Below, one piece after another: positions 18,791 to 26,774 of a stretch of DNA of 64,000 bases; position 1 is the first letter of the stretch, and each line of letters opens with the position of its first letter. The position numbers were made by a program, and so were the translations under genes. The DNA comes from Brevibacterium linens ATCC 9172 (lineage in GTDB: Bacteria > Actinomycetota > Actinomycetes > Actinomycetales > Brevibacteriaceae), in contig NZ_FXYY01000005.1 in assembly GCF_900169165.1 (NCBI RefSeq), forward strand, positions 62,001-126,000, written 5' to 3'. Below the pieces are notes generated by a model. The model saw nothing but the letters and a program-made list of their open reading frames with translations, ran no database searches and was not told the DNA's origin.

Positions 18791-20527
18791 GTGATACTTG
18801 TGAGTTGGAAAGAGCTTGACGACGGCACCGAGGTACTTAACGAGCCAGACGAATTGGTCTTGACTCTGTACTTGGCTATCGAGCAATCACTGCACATGCC
18901 GAAGAAGCTCCTCGACGTACAGGTTCTAAACCCTGAACTAGCAGAATTATTAACGTCTGCCCACCCTAGAATTCTGAAGGACCCTGCAACTGGTGAGCAA
19001 CGGCGCCCATTGAACGAACTCGGGTTAATTAGAGCCGAAGTTGAATACCGAGAGACTACTATACCGGTGAGTCAGTCCGCGACGGCCAGACTCGCCGCTG
19101 AAGAATTTGGTTCTGACATCAGGCATGCACCGAATCTCGGTCGGCTACACGAGAAGGAAAGCCTTGAAGCCTCCGTCTTCGTCGTGTCAATTCACTTGAA
19201 CACCTTGGTCATGCTACGGCCAGAGCTCCGCAATAGTTTTGTCTATTACAACTATCTACGCACGGCCGAACTTGTTTCTGAACGTGTTCTAGAAGCCTCA
19301 CTCGAGGAAGCGATTCAGATCGTTTCGAGATGGTCGCAAGCCTCATACAAACTGGCGAGAAATACAGTTCATCTGTTCGGGTCTAAGATTCTTGATCCTC
19401 AGATCCCTTATGTTCTTCAACCAGGTGACAGCGATAACATTCTCCGTGCAGGATTCGTCAAAAACCGTTCGCGTACCGCTGCTATTCAGTCAGAAAGACT
19501 AGCACGTACGCTAAATACACTCGATGATTTCGATGTGGCAGATCGGGATGGGCCGCTAGATGAGTTTCTCATGACAATGCAAGAGGCAACGTCAGCGTTC
19601 AACCGGGGGCTGAATCGATCAGCAGTTGTGATGACCGCAACCGCGGCAGAATCGCTATTCAACACGCTGTTGCAACTGCTGCATTGGGAAAAGTGTATGT
19701 TGCCTGACGACATTGCCGAGCAGTGGGACGAATTGGCTGGCATTCAAGCGCGGGTGAAGTCCGAGTTCTCGTCGTTCTTGGGAGGCAACTGGGACTTATC
19801 GCAGCCCGGCCCTTTACACGACTGGGCTCAGCGTGTCGCAAACCTGCGAAACGATGTGGTTCACGGTGGTCTTATACCCTCAGACCCTGAGGTACAGGCC
19901 GCTTTCGAAACGACCTATGGGCTGGTGACGGAACTCGTTGATCGTCTAACCAATCAACGTAACTTGAATCGATTTACCAGGACTGCGGTCTTACTGGCGG
20001 GGAATCAGGGTTTGGAGAAGAGAAACCGCTGGACTCGACGTGTCCGGAACCTCCAAGAAATGGTAAGCGAGCCTGATTGGCACGCTTGCTCTCAAAATTG
20101 GATCGCGCAGCATCTCAACTGCTTAAGAGCCAAGCAAACTGGATGGAAGGAAAAACCCCTTAATTGCGAGATAATTCTCGTGATCCGCTCTGCGGATGGA
20201 TTCATCGCTGCCCTGGAGCACGCTCCAGACGAAGGCTGGGCCAGATCTGTTCTGAACCCAGAGACATTAGTCGCGGAGTTGCCGACCAGCATTGCGCGCG
20301 TAATACTGGATGCCAAATCGCCTGACTCCGCGGCATACATCACATTACAAATTGAGCGAACCCGCAGTGTGCAAGGCATCCTTTTCGGGGAAAGGCTTCC
20401 CGCTTACCGTCTAGTTCCTAATCTCCGGATCATGGTCGGACCGCCTCGAAACCCGGAGCTTGAATTTAAGAAAGTTCCGACGATTACCGACCATTGGCGA
20501 GATTGTCAGTCCCGAGCCCAGTTGTGA
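18791..20527 (+). CDS. Large HEPN-motif protein at the edge of the restriction island
   Basis: The GTG start gives 578 aa; no clear Shine-Dalgarno supports it. I do not recognise the full-length family. Residues about 260-400 look like an all-helical HEPN domain: NRSAVVMTATAAESLFNTLLQLLHW followed by LRNDVVHGG near residue 352. This satisfies the R-N-x-x-x-H active-site signature of HEPN RNases. The last 150 residues are alpha/beta and unassigned. Codon use is noticeably AT-richer than the chromosomal background (many TTG, TTA, AAT). Beside hsdR it is a good candidate abortive-infection RNase or accessory, but this is inference from motif and place. Confidence 0.6.
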   Translation: MILVSWKELDDGTEVLNEPDELVLTLYLAIEQSLHMPKKLLDVQVLNPELAELLTSAHPRILKDPATGEQRRPLNELGLIRAEVEYRETTIPVSQSATARLAAEEFGSDIRHAPNLGRLHEKESLEASVFVVSIHLNTLVMLRPELRNSFVYYNYLRTAELVSERVLEASLEEAIQIVSRWSQASYKLARNTVHLFGSKILDPQIPYVLQPGDSDNILRAGFVKNRSRTAAIQSERLARTLNTLDDFDVADRDGPLDEFLMTMQEATSAFNRGLNRSAVVMTATAAESLFNTLLQLLHWEKCMLPDDIAEQWDELAGIQARVKSEFSSFLGGNWDLSQPGPLHDWAQRVANLRNDVVHGGLIPSDPEVQAAFETTYGLVTELVDRLTNQRNLNRFTRTAVLLAGNQGLEKRNRWTRRVRNLQEMVSEPDWHACSQNWIAQHLNCLRAKQTGWKEKPLNCEIILVIRSADGFIAALEHAPDEGWARSVLNPETLVAELPTSIARVILDAKSPDSAAYITLQIERTRSVQGILFGERLPAYRLVPNLRIMVGPPRNPELEFKKVPTITDHWRDCQSRAQL

Positions 20528-20724
20528 CCAGTGGCATCCCTTCGAGGACGGCCGGAGATAACAGCGATCTCCGACTCTCACCAAAACTCGGCGCTCTCCT
20601 CCTATTGGATCCCGCCGGACCGTTAACCGAACCGAATCTCAATTTAACAACAAGCACTGGTTGGATGCCAACAGCAATCCTCTGACGTCCACACGGTGAT
20701 CCGGCTCGATAGACTGATCGAACT

Positions 20725-21477
20725 ATGGACATCGGGAGAGAGATAACGCCAGCAGAGACTGCTCTGACACCGCAGCAGATCGAGGGTATCCGTCAGCTGC
20801 GGCTGGATTTCTCGAGGATGCTCATGCACCATCGCTTCGTCGTCGATGAGGTGCTCACGAAGCTGTCGATCCTCCGCGAGGAATCGGTCTTTGCCCACAG
20901 CTACAACCCGATCGAGCACATCTCATCGCGGGTGAAGTCACCGCGCAGCCTGCTGGAGAAGGTGCATCGTCGGGGTCTGCCGCTCGACACGGAAGTCATC
21001 CGCGAGAAGATCACGGACATCGCCGGCATCCGGATCACCTGCAGCTTCATCGCCGACACCTATCATGTGCTCGAGCTGCTCACCGCTCAGGACGACATCC
21101 GGGTCGTGGAGATCAAGGACTACATCGCCCGCCCGAAGTCCAACGGCTAACGCAGCCTGCACGCGATCCTCGAAGTGCCCGTATTCCTCCGCGGCGGACC
21201 GGTTCCAGTCATCTGCGAAGTGCAGATCCGGACGATCGCGATGGATTTCTGGGCCAGCCTCGAGCACAAGATCCACTACAAGTTCGACGGCGACGTCCCC
21301 GATCGCCTCATCGACGAACTCACCGAGGCGGCCGACGCCTCCGATCAGCTCGACCGGAGGAGGATGGAGCAGCTCCACTCCGAGGTTCGTGAGGGCGCTC
21401 CCGACATCGATTCCGGGGAGGAATTCGACGAGGAGGCCCTGCGGGTCCTTTGGGACCTCGGCCGGCGGGAGGGCTGA
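20725..21477 (+). pseudogene. Small alarmone synthetase (RelP/RelQ-type GTP pyrophosphokinase) with an internal stop
   Basis: A single frame of 250 codons encodes a RelA_SpoT synthetase domain without an HD hydrolase domain: HISSRVKSPRSLLEK, ITDIAGIRITCSF, then SNG-stop-RSLHAILEVP, and EVQIRTIAMDFWASLEHKIHYK. The stop TAA at 21148-21150 stands where the family has Tyr in NGYRSLH, so TAC to TAA explains it. The stop removes the second half of the pppGpp-binding site, so neither fragment should be active. The gene lies directly right of the defence island. Confidence 0.85.
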
Positions 21478-21481
21478 GCTC

Positions 21482-22045
21482 TCAGTCCCTCTTGGGCCGG
21501 TAGGTGCGGCCGAAGCTGAGCGGATTCGCCTCGTCGATCGCGGCGAGCTCCCAATCGAGGCGTCGCCCACCGGGGACATCGAAGATCCGTGTTCCGTCAC
21601 CGAGGAAGACCGGGGCGACGTAGACCTGGAGTTCGTCGATGAGGTCGACCTCGAGTGCCTGCCGGGCGATATCAGCGCTGATGATCTGGATGTCGCGGTC
21701 ACCGGCGATCCGCTGGGCCCGTTCGACCGCCTCGGTGATGGTGCAGTTCAGCGCCGTCACCGAGGCGTCTGCGGCCAATTCCTCGGGACGATGGGTGAGG
21801 ATGATTTCCGTCCCCGACCATGCCCCTCCGTAGGGTTCGGCTGTCATCTCATCGCGGATGTCGGCCTGCGCCTTGGCCGCGTCATAGCCGCGCCGACCGG
21901 AGATGATGACGGCGACCTTCGATGCCATGTCTTCCGTGGTGCCTTCGGCGGGCTCCGCGGTTTCGCCCAGCCACGACATGTCATGGCCAGGCCCGGCGAT
22001 GAACCCGTCGATCGAACACGTGAAACCCCATGCCACTTTTCCCAT
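21482..22045 (-). CDS. Dihydrofolate-reductase-like (RibD C-terminal) family protein
   Basis: The start at 22045 (MGKVAWGFTCSIDGFIAG) is chosen because GAGGGGGAG precedes it by a few bases; a longer frame begins at 22102. The 187-aa protein shows SIDGFIAGPGHDMSWL, ISGRRGYD, and the C-terminal ELQVYVAPVFLGDGTRIF, all typical of the DHFR-like reductase superfamily often called RibD_C. The physiological substrate is unknown for this branch. Upstream is a promoter with a 15-bp inverted repeat between its -35 and -10 (22075-22102), so the gene is probably controlled by a small repressor. Confidence 0.75.
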   Translation of the reverse strand: MGKVAWGFTCSIDGFIAGPGHDMSWLGETAEPAEGTTEDMASKVAVIISGRRGYDAAKAQADIRDEMTAEPYGGAWSGTEIILTHRPEELAADASVTALNCTITEAVERAQRIAGDRDIQIISADIARQALEVDLIDELQVYVAPVFLGDGTRIFDVPGGRRLDWELAAIDEANPLSFGRTYRPKRD

Positions 22046-22072
22046 TACTCCCCCTCGAGCTGGCGTAATCGG

Positions 22073-22102
22073 CTCTAGTGATTGCAGATTGCAATTAGTC
22101 AA
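22073..22102 (-). promoter_or_regulatory. Promoter with embedded operator for the DHFR-like gene
   Basis: On the minus strand TTGACT (22097-22102) and a -10-like CTAGAG lie about 18 nt apart. Exactly between them is the inverted repeat ATTGCA-GAT-TGCAAT (22081-22095). This is the textbook place for a repressor operator. No local regulator gene is visible. Confidence 0.45.
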
Positions 22103-22126
22103 CCACTGTTGAGCGCCTCAATCAAT

Positions 22127-22143
22127 GCTTGACGCAATCAAGC
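22127..22143. promoter_or_regulatory. Inverted repeat GCTTGA-CGCAA-TCAAGC
   Basis: Six-base arms with a 5-nt spacer, overlapping a TTGACG that could serve as the -35 for the rightward SDR remnant. It is the second operator-like element in this 100-bp divergent region. Confidence 0.3.
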
Positions 22144-22245
22144 AGCCCCGCAGTCAGTGGAATGCTCTCCGGAATTTCATCGTTATGCCTGATGAGGGCC
22201 ACGTCAGCTGGACCCCGAATATTTTCGAGAAAGCAGGTCGTCATC

Positions 22246-22923
22246 ATGGCAGATTTCACGAACAAGGTCGCACTCGTCACCGGCGGAGGCTCCGGACTCG
22301 GAGAGGCGATCTCCAAGGACCTCGCTTCCAAGGGCGCGAAGGTGGTCATCACCGACATCAATGTCGACGCCGCGCAACGCGTCGCCGATGAGATCGCCGA
22401 AGCCGGAGGGACCGCCTCGGCGATCCAGCAGGACACGTCCTCGAAGGAGGATTCGGAGAAGGTCGTTCAGTTCGCCGTTGACACCTACGGTGGACTCAAC
22501 TTCGCTGTGAATAACGCAGGCATCGGCGGCAAGCAGGTGCCAGTCGGCGAGACCGACCTCGACTCCTGGGACAAGGTCATCGACGTCAACCTCAACGGCG
22601 TGCTCTACGGAATGCGTTTCCAGATCCCGGCCATGCTCGAGTCCGGTGCGAAGGACTCCGCCATCGTCAATATGGCTTCGGTTCACGGAACCGTCGCCGC
22701 GATCAACAACGGCGCTTACACCGCAGCCAAGCACGGCGTCGTCGGCATCACGAAGAACGCCGCCGCCGAATACGGCGCTGAAGGTCTGCGCATCAACGCC
22801 GTCGGCCCCGGTTACATCACGACTCCCCTGCTCGAATCGAGCCTCGATGCCGAGGTGATCGAAGGCCTCAAGGCCAAGCACCCCCTTGGCCGCCTCGGCA
22901 CCCCGGAAGAGATCGCAAAGGTC
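22246..22923 (+). pseudogene. Short-chain dehydrogenase/reductase truncated at its 3' end
   Basis: From ATG 22246 the frame reads as a classical SDR: TGGGSGLGEA (dinucleotide binding), NNAG, catalytic Ser in MASVHG, YTAAK (Tyr-x-x-x-Lys) and the GPGYITTPL loop. Homology stops after GTPEEIAKV near 22923, where family members continue for about 30 residues to the GG-Y end. The frame then runs on to 23208 through unrelated DNA, which is the antisense of a multicopper oxidase end. The catalytic residues are present, but the missing C-terminal strand and helix usually form the core and the tetramer, so it is probably inactive. Confidence 0.8.
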
Positions 22924-22924
22924 G

Positions 22925-23070
22925 TGCCCGGCCGGCACTCCGACTTCTGCCTCCTGACCTCGCTCGATGACGACGAACTGGCCCATCATGCCCTCGTCTT
23001 CGTGCGGCAGCATGTGGCAGTGATACATGTACGGCAGGTTCAGATGCGGATGATCCCAGAGAGTCTCGGT
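22925..23070 (-). pseudogene. Multicopper oxidase C-terminal fragment
   Basis: The minus strand encodes DHPHLNLPYMYHCHMLPHEDEG then MMGQFVVIE, the HCHxxxHxxxGMM type-1/type-3 copper site that ends bilirubin oxidase/CotA-like enzymes. Only about 45 codons survive: no upstream cupredoxin domains precede it and no stop is reached before it runs into the SDR remnant near 22923. It is a relic left by a deletion. Confidence 0.75.
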
Positions 23071-23204
23071 CGCGCTGCGCTGACCGGCGGCTATTCCCAT
23101 CGAACGTCCTCAGAGCACCCAGTGCACACTCTGTTTGCAGGCGTAGCGTGGCAGGCACAGCCCAAAAGGTTTGGACCGTGGACGACAACACAAGGTGATC
23201 GACC

Positions 23205-23456
23205 ATGAGCACGACACAGACCTATCAGCATTCGAAGACCCTGCCGGTGGTTCTCGGCAAGAGGACGGCGCTGTTCCTGTTCATCGGCGTCCTCGGATTC
23301 CTCCTCATCAAGATCGTCGGCCCGATCCTGCAGTCCGGCCCCGAGTATGTCGTCGAGGCCATCGTCTCCGGGATTCCGCTACTCATCGCCGCCGGCAGCG
23401 CTATCGCCGCGCTGACGTTGGCGGTCGTGCACAGAGTGCGGCGCAAGGCTGCGTGA
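23205..23456 (+). CDS. Small two-helix membrane protein
   Basis: An 83-aa protein: a polar N-terminus (MSTTQTYQHSK), two hydrophobic segments (about residues 21-43 and 50-74) and a basic end RVRRKAA. The ATG follows AAGGTGATCGACC. No family is recognised. It stands alone between a decayed region and the VOC gene. Confidence 0.5.
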   Translation: MSTTQTYQHSKTLPVVLGKRTALFLFIGVLGFLLIKIVGPILQSGPEYVVEAIVSGIPLLIAAGSAIAALTLAVVHRVRRKAA

Positions 23457-23474
23457 ACACTGCCCCACATGGGT

Positions 23475-23828
23475 TCACTCCGGGTGCGCGACGATGTTGA
23501 ACACGTTGCCGTCGGGTGCGCGGACGAAGAAGCGCCGCACTCCCCATTCTTCGTGGGTGAGCGGGTGGATGATCTCGATGCCCTGCTCCTGGGCGTCGGC
23601 GAAGGCAGCGTCGACGTCCTCGACGAGCACCGAGGCCACGGGATTCGTCTGCCCGGTCTCATCGCCGGTGAGCACCTGCACGCTGGCACCGGTATCCGGG
23701 GAGGTGAAGCGTTCGACCCAGCCGAGGTTGAATTCCTCACTGCTCAGCCCGAGGAAACCCGAATAGAACTCCCGCACGGCGTCGATGTCGTCGACCGCGA
23801 TGTCCGGGATGATCCTGTTGACCTTCAT
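23475..23828 (-). CDS. VOC (glyoxalase/bleomycin-resistance) family protein
   Basis: A 117-aa single-module vicinal-oxygen-chelate protein: IPDIAVDDIDAVREFYSGFLGL at the N-terminus, VLVEDVDAAFADAQEQGIEI in the middle, and RRFFVRAPDGNVFNIV at the end. That is the beta-alpha-beta-beta-beta repeat order of the family. Expected metal ligands are partly present, with Glu/His positions uncertain. The role is unknown; members isomerise, open rings or bind drugs. The start lies four bases from the stop of the upstream macro-domain gene, so they are co-transcribed. Confidence 0.75.
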   Translation of the reverse strand: MKVNRIIPDIAVDDIDAVREFYSGFLGLSSEEFNLGWVERFTSPDTGASVQVLTGDETGQTNPVASVLVEDVDAAFADAQEQGIEIIHPLTHEEWGVRRFFVRAPDGNVFNIVAHPE

Positions 23829-23832
23829 GGCA

Positions 23833-24366
23833 TCACCACTGATCGTGGTCGAAGATCTGGCAGAACACGCTCGTCATCTGATCGCTGAAGAGGACGAACT
23901 GGACCTCGTCGATCGATTCCCACCGCCCGCGGGACCGGCCGTCGACGATGACTGAGTGCGCCGCCTCCGCGACGTCTCTGGGTGACCAGCCGTAGACTCC
24001 GCCGCCGATGGCGGGGAAGGCTATCGAAGTCGCACCGAGCTCCCCGGCGAGGTTGAGACTCGATTCGAAACAGGACTCGAGGATCTCCGGGTCCGCCTCG
24101 CCCGCGTTCCGGTTCGGTCCGACCGTGTGGATGACCCAGCGGGCAGGCAGATCTCCCGCCGCGGTTGCCACGGCCTGGCCCGGCGGCAGACCGCGCACAT
24201 GGGTCGACTGCCTGACCTCGCGGCAGGCTTCGAGCAGCGCGGGACCGGCCGCGCGGTGGATGGCTCCGTCGACCCCGCCGCCACCGAGCAGGGACGAATT
24301 CGCGGCGTTGACGATCGCGTCGACGGCCACCTCGGTGATATCGCCTTCGAGAACCGTGATCTTCAT
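23833..24366 (-). CDS. Macro-domain protein (O-acetyl-ADP-ribose deacetylase type)
   Basis: The 177-aa protein is a single macro domain: GDITEVAVDAIVNAANSSLLGGGGVDGAIH (residues 8-38) is the ADP-ribose loop, and IAFPAIGGGVYGW near 120 is the second binding loop. Such proteins remove ADP-ribose or acetyl groups from ADP-ribose. The next gene upstream on the same strand is a Fic protein, an AMP-transfer enzyme. A joint role in protein modification is possible but not shown. Confidence 0.85.
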   Translation of the reverse strand: MKITVLEGDITEVAVDAIVNAANSSLLGGGGVDGAIHRAAGPALLEACREVRQSTHVRGLPPGQAVATAAGDLPARWVIHTVGPNRNAGEADPEILESCFESSLNLAGELGATSIAFPAIGGGVYGWSPRDVAEAAHSVIVDGRSRGRWESIDEVQFVLFSDQMTSVFCQIFDHDQW

Positions 24367-24419
24367 GTCTTGAGTCTAGACATCGGCACTGACATTGCCC
24401 ACCGGACGCGGCCGCCCCT

Positions 24420-25637
24420 TCAGTTGCTGCTGCGACGGATTACTTCGGCGAACGAATCCAGGACTCCGAGCACGTCGGGCTGACGCCAGATACGATTTCG
24501 GCGTCGACCCGTCGACTCGCGGAGAATGTCTCGCTGCCGGAGCGTCTCAAGCGCCCGCAAAGCGGTCATATCGTTCGTCGACAGCGCTTCGGTGACGAAT
24601 CTCAGATTGACAACGGGCTGGGAGATGAGCAGGCGAAGCAGTCTCCACGCGGACGAATCGCTCCTCACTCCCTCGAGCTTAGCCTCCAGGCCGCCCATCG
24701 TTGCAGCAAGATCGTCCATGAGCTTCCTCCCGGCGAGGCCGGCAAACCGGGCGGCCCCCGCGAATCGTGCGATGATCGGTCCCGCGTCACCTGAGCGGAA
24801 TGCGTCGAGGGCGGCGAAATATGTCTCGACATCGCTGAGCAGACCCGCCGACAGAGGGACCACTGAATCCGTCACCAGCCCTTTGTCCTTGAGAATGGCA
24901 TGAATGAGGGCTCTGCCCGTACGCCCGTTCCCGTCGGTGAAGGGGTGGATGGTTTCGAACTGAGCATGGGCAACGGCAGCCTGGATGAGAACCGGAAGAT
25001 CTTCCCGTCCGATGAAGGTCATCAGGTCGGAGATCGCCTCGGGGATTCGCTGGTGCCGCGGCGGCACGAAATCTGCGAGTCGAGGGCCCCCGGTGCCGGG
25101 GCCGATCCAGACCTGCTGCCGACGGAATCTCCCGGCCTCCTCCGTCATCGACCGCGACTCGGAGAACAGCAGCCGATGCATTTCCAACAGCGTCTCCGTC
25201 GACACTGGGGCCCTGCCTCCGATGGCCGCCTGCATTGCCAGCACATTCCCCAGCACAGCGGCGGCATTGGCTTTCGTCGACTCATCGATGGCAGCCATGG
25301 CCAGCTGCAACGCTGATGTCGTCAACTGCTCGATCTGCGAACTGGATGCGCTCTCGCTCCGCAGCAGAATGGACGGCATCGGACCACTGACGCCCATGCC
25401 GAGCGCACCGGACGCATAGCCGTCCATGCGAGCAAGCTCTCTGGTGGCATCCTCGACGTCGGCCAGCAGCGGCGCAGGGACGTCCATCGACCACTCGGCC
25501 ATGGCGGGTGTCACCGCGGCGCGATAGTCCCCGCTCTGGCGCTCGACCTCACGCCGACTGAACAGGTCCGGATTGGACGGCGACCATGTCAGCACTTCGT
25601 GCTCGAGCACGGGAAAATCCACACGAGCATCAGTCAT
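24420..25637 (-). CDS. Fic-family protein (AMPylase) with C-terminal winged helix
   Basis: A 405-aa protein. The N-terminal Fic_N part holds SASSSQIEQL near residue 95-105, resembling the inhibitory (S/T)xxxE helix. The Fic core has HPFTDGNGRTGR near residues 228-240, the full catalytic motif that transfers AMP from ATP to a hydroxyl group. From about residue 325 to the end lies a helix-rich, basic domain (LRALETLRQRDILRESTGRRRNRIW) that looks like a winged helix. A near-palindrome lies in its own promoter (25652-25679), so autoregulation is likely. Confidence 0.88.
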   Translation of the reverse strand: MTDARVDFPVLEHEVLTWSPSNPDLFSRREVERQSGDYRAAVTPAMAEWSMDVPAPLLADVEDATRELARMDGYASGALGMGVSGPMPSILLRSESASSSQIEQLTTSALQLAMAAIDESTKANAAAVLGNVLAMQAAIGGRAPVSTETLLEMHRLLFSESRSMTEEAGRFRRQQVWIGPGTGGPRLADFVPPRHQRIPEAISDLMTFIGREDLPVLIQAAVAHAQFETIHPFTDGNGRTGRALIHAILKDKGLVTDSVVPLSAGLLSDVETYFAALDAFRSGDAGPIIARFAGAARFAGLAGRKLMDDLAATMGGLEAKLEGVRSDSSAWRLLRLLISQPVVNLRFVTEALSTNDMTALRALETLRQRDILRESTGRRRNRIWRQPDVLGVLDSFAEVIRRSSN

Positions 25638-25651
25638 ATCAATGTCTCCTT

Positions 25652-25679
25652 ACTAACACTTAAGTACATAAATGTTAGT
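25652..25679 (-). promoter_or_regulatory. 28-bp near-perfect palindrome in the fic promoter
   Basis: On the minus strand ACTAACATTTATGT joins ACTTAAGTGTTAGT; 24 of 28 positions are self-complementary, centred on GTAC. It is AT-rich in a GC-rich genome and ends next to the TAAGGAGA ribosome site, 15 nt before the fic ATG. Binding there would block transcription of fic. Confidence 0.55.
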
Positions 25680-25748
25680 TATCCCGCCTCCACTATACAC
25701 TTCGCCGCCCGTCCCAGCGTCACCTGAGGTCAGCGCGAAGGAGGGCTC

Positions 25749-26518
25749 ATGTGCAGACTGCTCGGGTTCATCTCCCCCACCCCGACTACGGCCGGGGATC
25801 TCATCGGGACCGATGAGTGCAGGCGATGGCAATCGATGGGGACCGTCCACGATGACGGATGGGGCACGGCATGGATCGACACCCGCGCCGAGGCGGTCGC
25901 GCGGTTCCGCACGCCCACGGAAGGAGCGGATGACCCCCGGTTGGCCCGGGCATTGGACACGGATGTCAGCGAAGGTCGGATCTGCCACCTGCGAATGGCG
26001 ACGACGGGGCTGGCCGACCTCGAGGAGAACACGCACCCGTTCCTCGCCGACGGTGTGGCGATGGCGCACAACGGTTCTGTGCACCCGATCGAACAACTGC
26101 ACAATTCGTCAGCGTCGCCGAGACGGACGAGGTGGGCGGAACGACGGATTCGGCGATCATCTTCGCCCTCGTTCTCCGGCGGTTGCGGCAGGGTGAGTCG
26201 CTGCTCGGATCCGTGGTCGGGACAGTGCGGATGCTGCGGGCCGGTTTCGATCACCCGGGCACGAATCTGCTTTTCCTCACTCTCACAGAGATGATCGTCG
26301 TCCACGCCACCGCGGGTACGCAGGTGCCGTATCTGCAGGGCCCACTGCCGACGGATCATCACGATCACTACTACCGAATGAGCTGGCGGCGTTTTCCCGA
26401 CAACGCAATGATCGTGTCCTCCTCGGGGCTCGACCACAAGGGGTGGAGCCTCATCGAGCAGAACACGATCATGCGGCTGACCGTCGCCGATGGGGCGGAG
26501 ACGATCGTCAGACTGTAG
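25749..26518 (+). pseudogene. Class II glutamine amidotransferase with a frameshift
   Basis: The start MCRLLGF exposes the Cys2 nucleophile. DDGWGTAWI, HLRMATTG and MAHNGSV follow, all typical of the Gn-AT_II family. The frame breaks near 26103-26106 after IEQLHN: the + frame enters unrelated Arg/Ser-rich sequence, while homology resumes in another frame with FVSVAETDEVGGTTDSAIIF. A single missing T in AATTCG (AATTTCG would restore the frame) explains it. The rest of the protein continues to 26518. Probably inactive. Confidence 0.8.
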
Positions 26519-26549
26519 GCGTTCGGCCGGGTTGGGGCCGTCAGGCCGG

Positions 26550-26774
26550 TCAGGCTTTCTGGACGGTGATGGTCCAGCTGGCGACGGTGACGCGGTCGAA
26601 GTGGGTGACCGGGTAGCCGTTTTCTGCGGCCCACTGCGGGATCGCCTCGGTGGCCTAAGTGCAGTCGAAGTTGATGACGAGTTCGTCACCGGCCTCGAGA
26701 CCGGTCATCGCATCCTTGGCTTCGACGAGGGGGAAGGGGCAGACCTGGCCGTCGGTTTCGAGTACTTGCTTCAT
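26550..26774 (-). pseudogene. TusA-family sulfur carrier with an internal TAG
   Basis: Frame MKQVLETDGQVCPFPLVEAK carries the CPxP sulfur-carrier motif. It is interrupted at codon 40 by TAG (26655-26657) in NFDCT-stop-ATEAIPQWA, then completes to codon 74. CAG (Gln) is the probable ancestor, one C to T change. The start overlaps the stop of the YeeE/YedE gene by ATGA, so the pair was a two-gene thiosulfate uptake unit. Confidence 0.85.
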
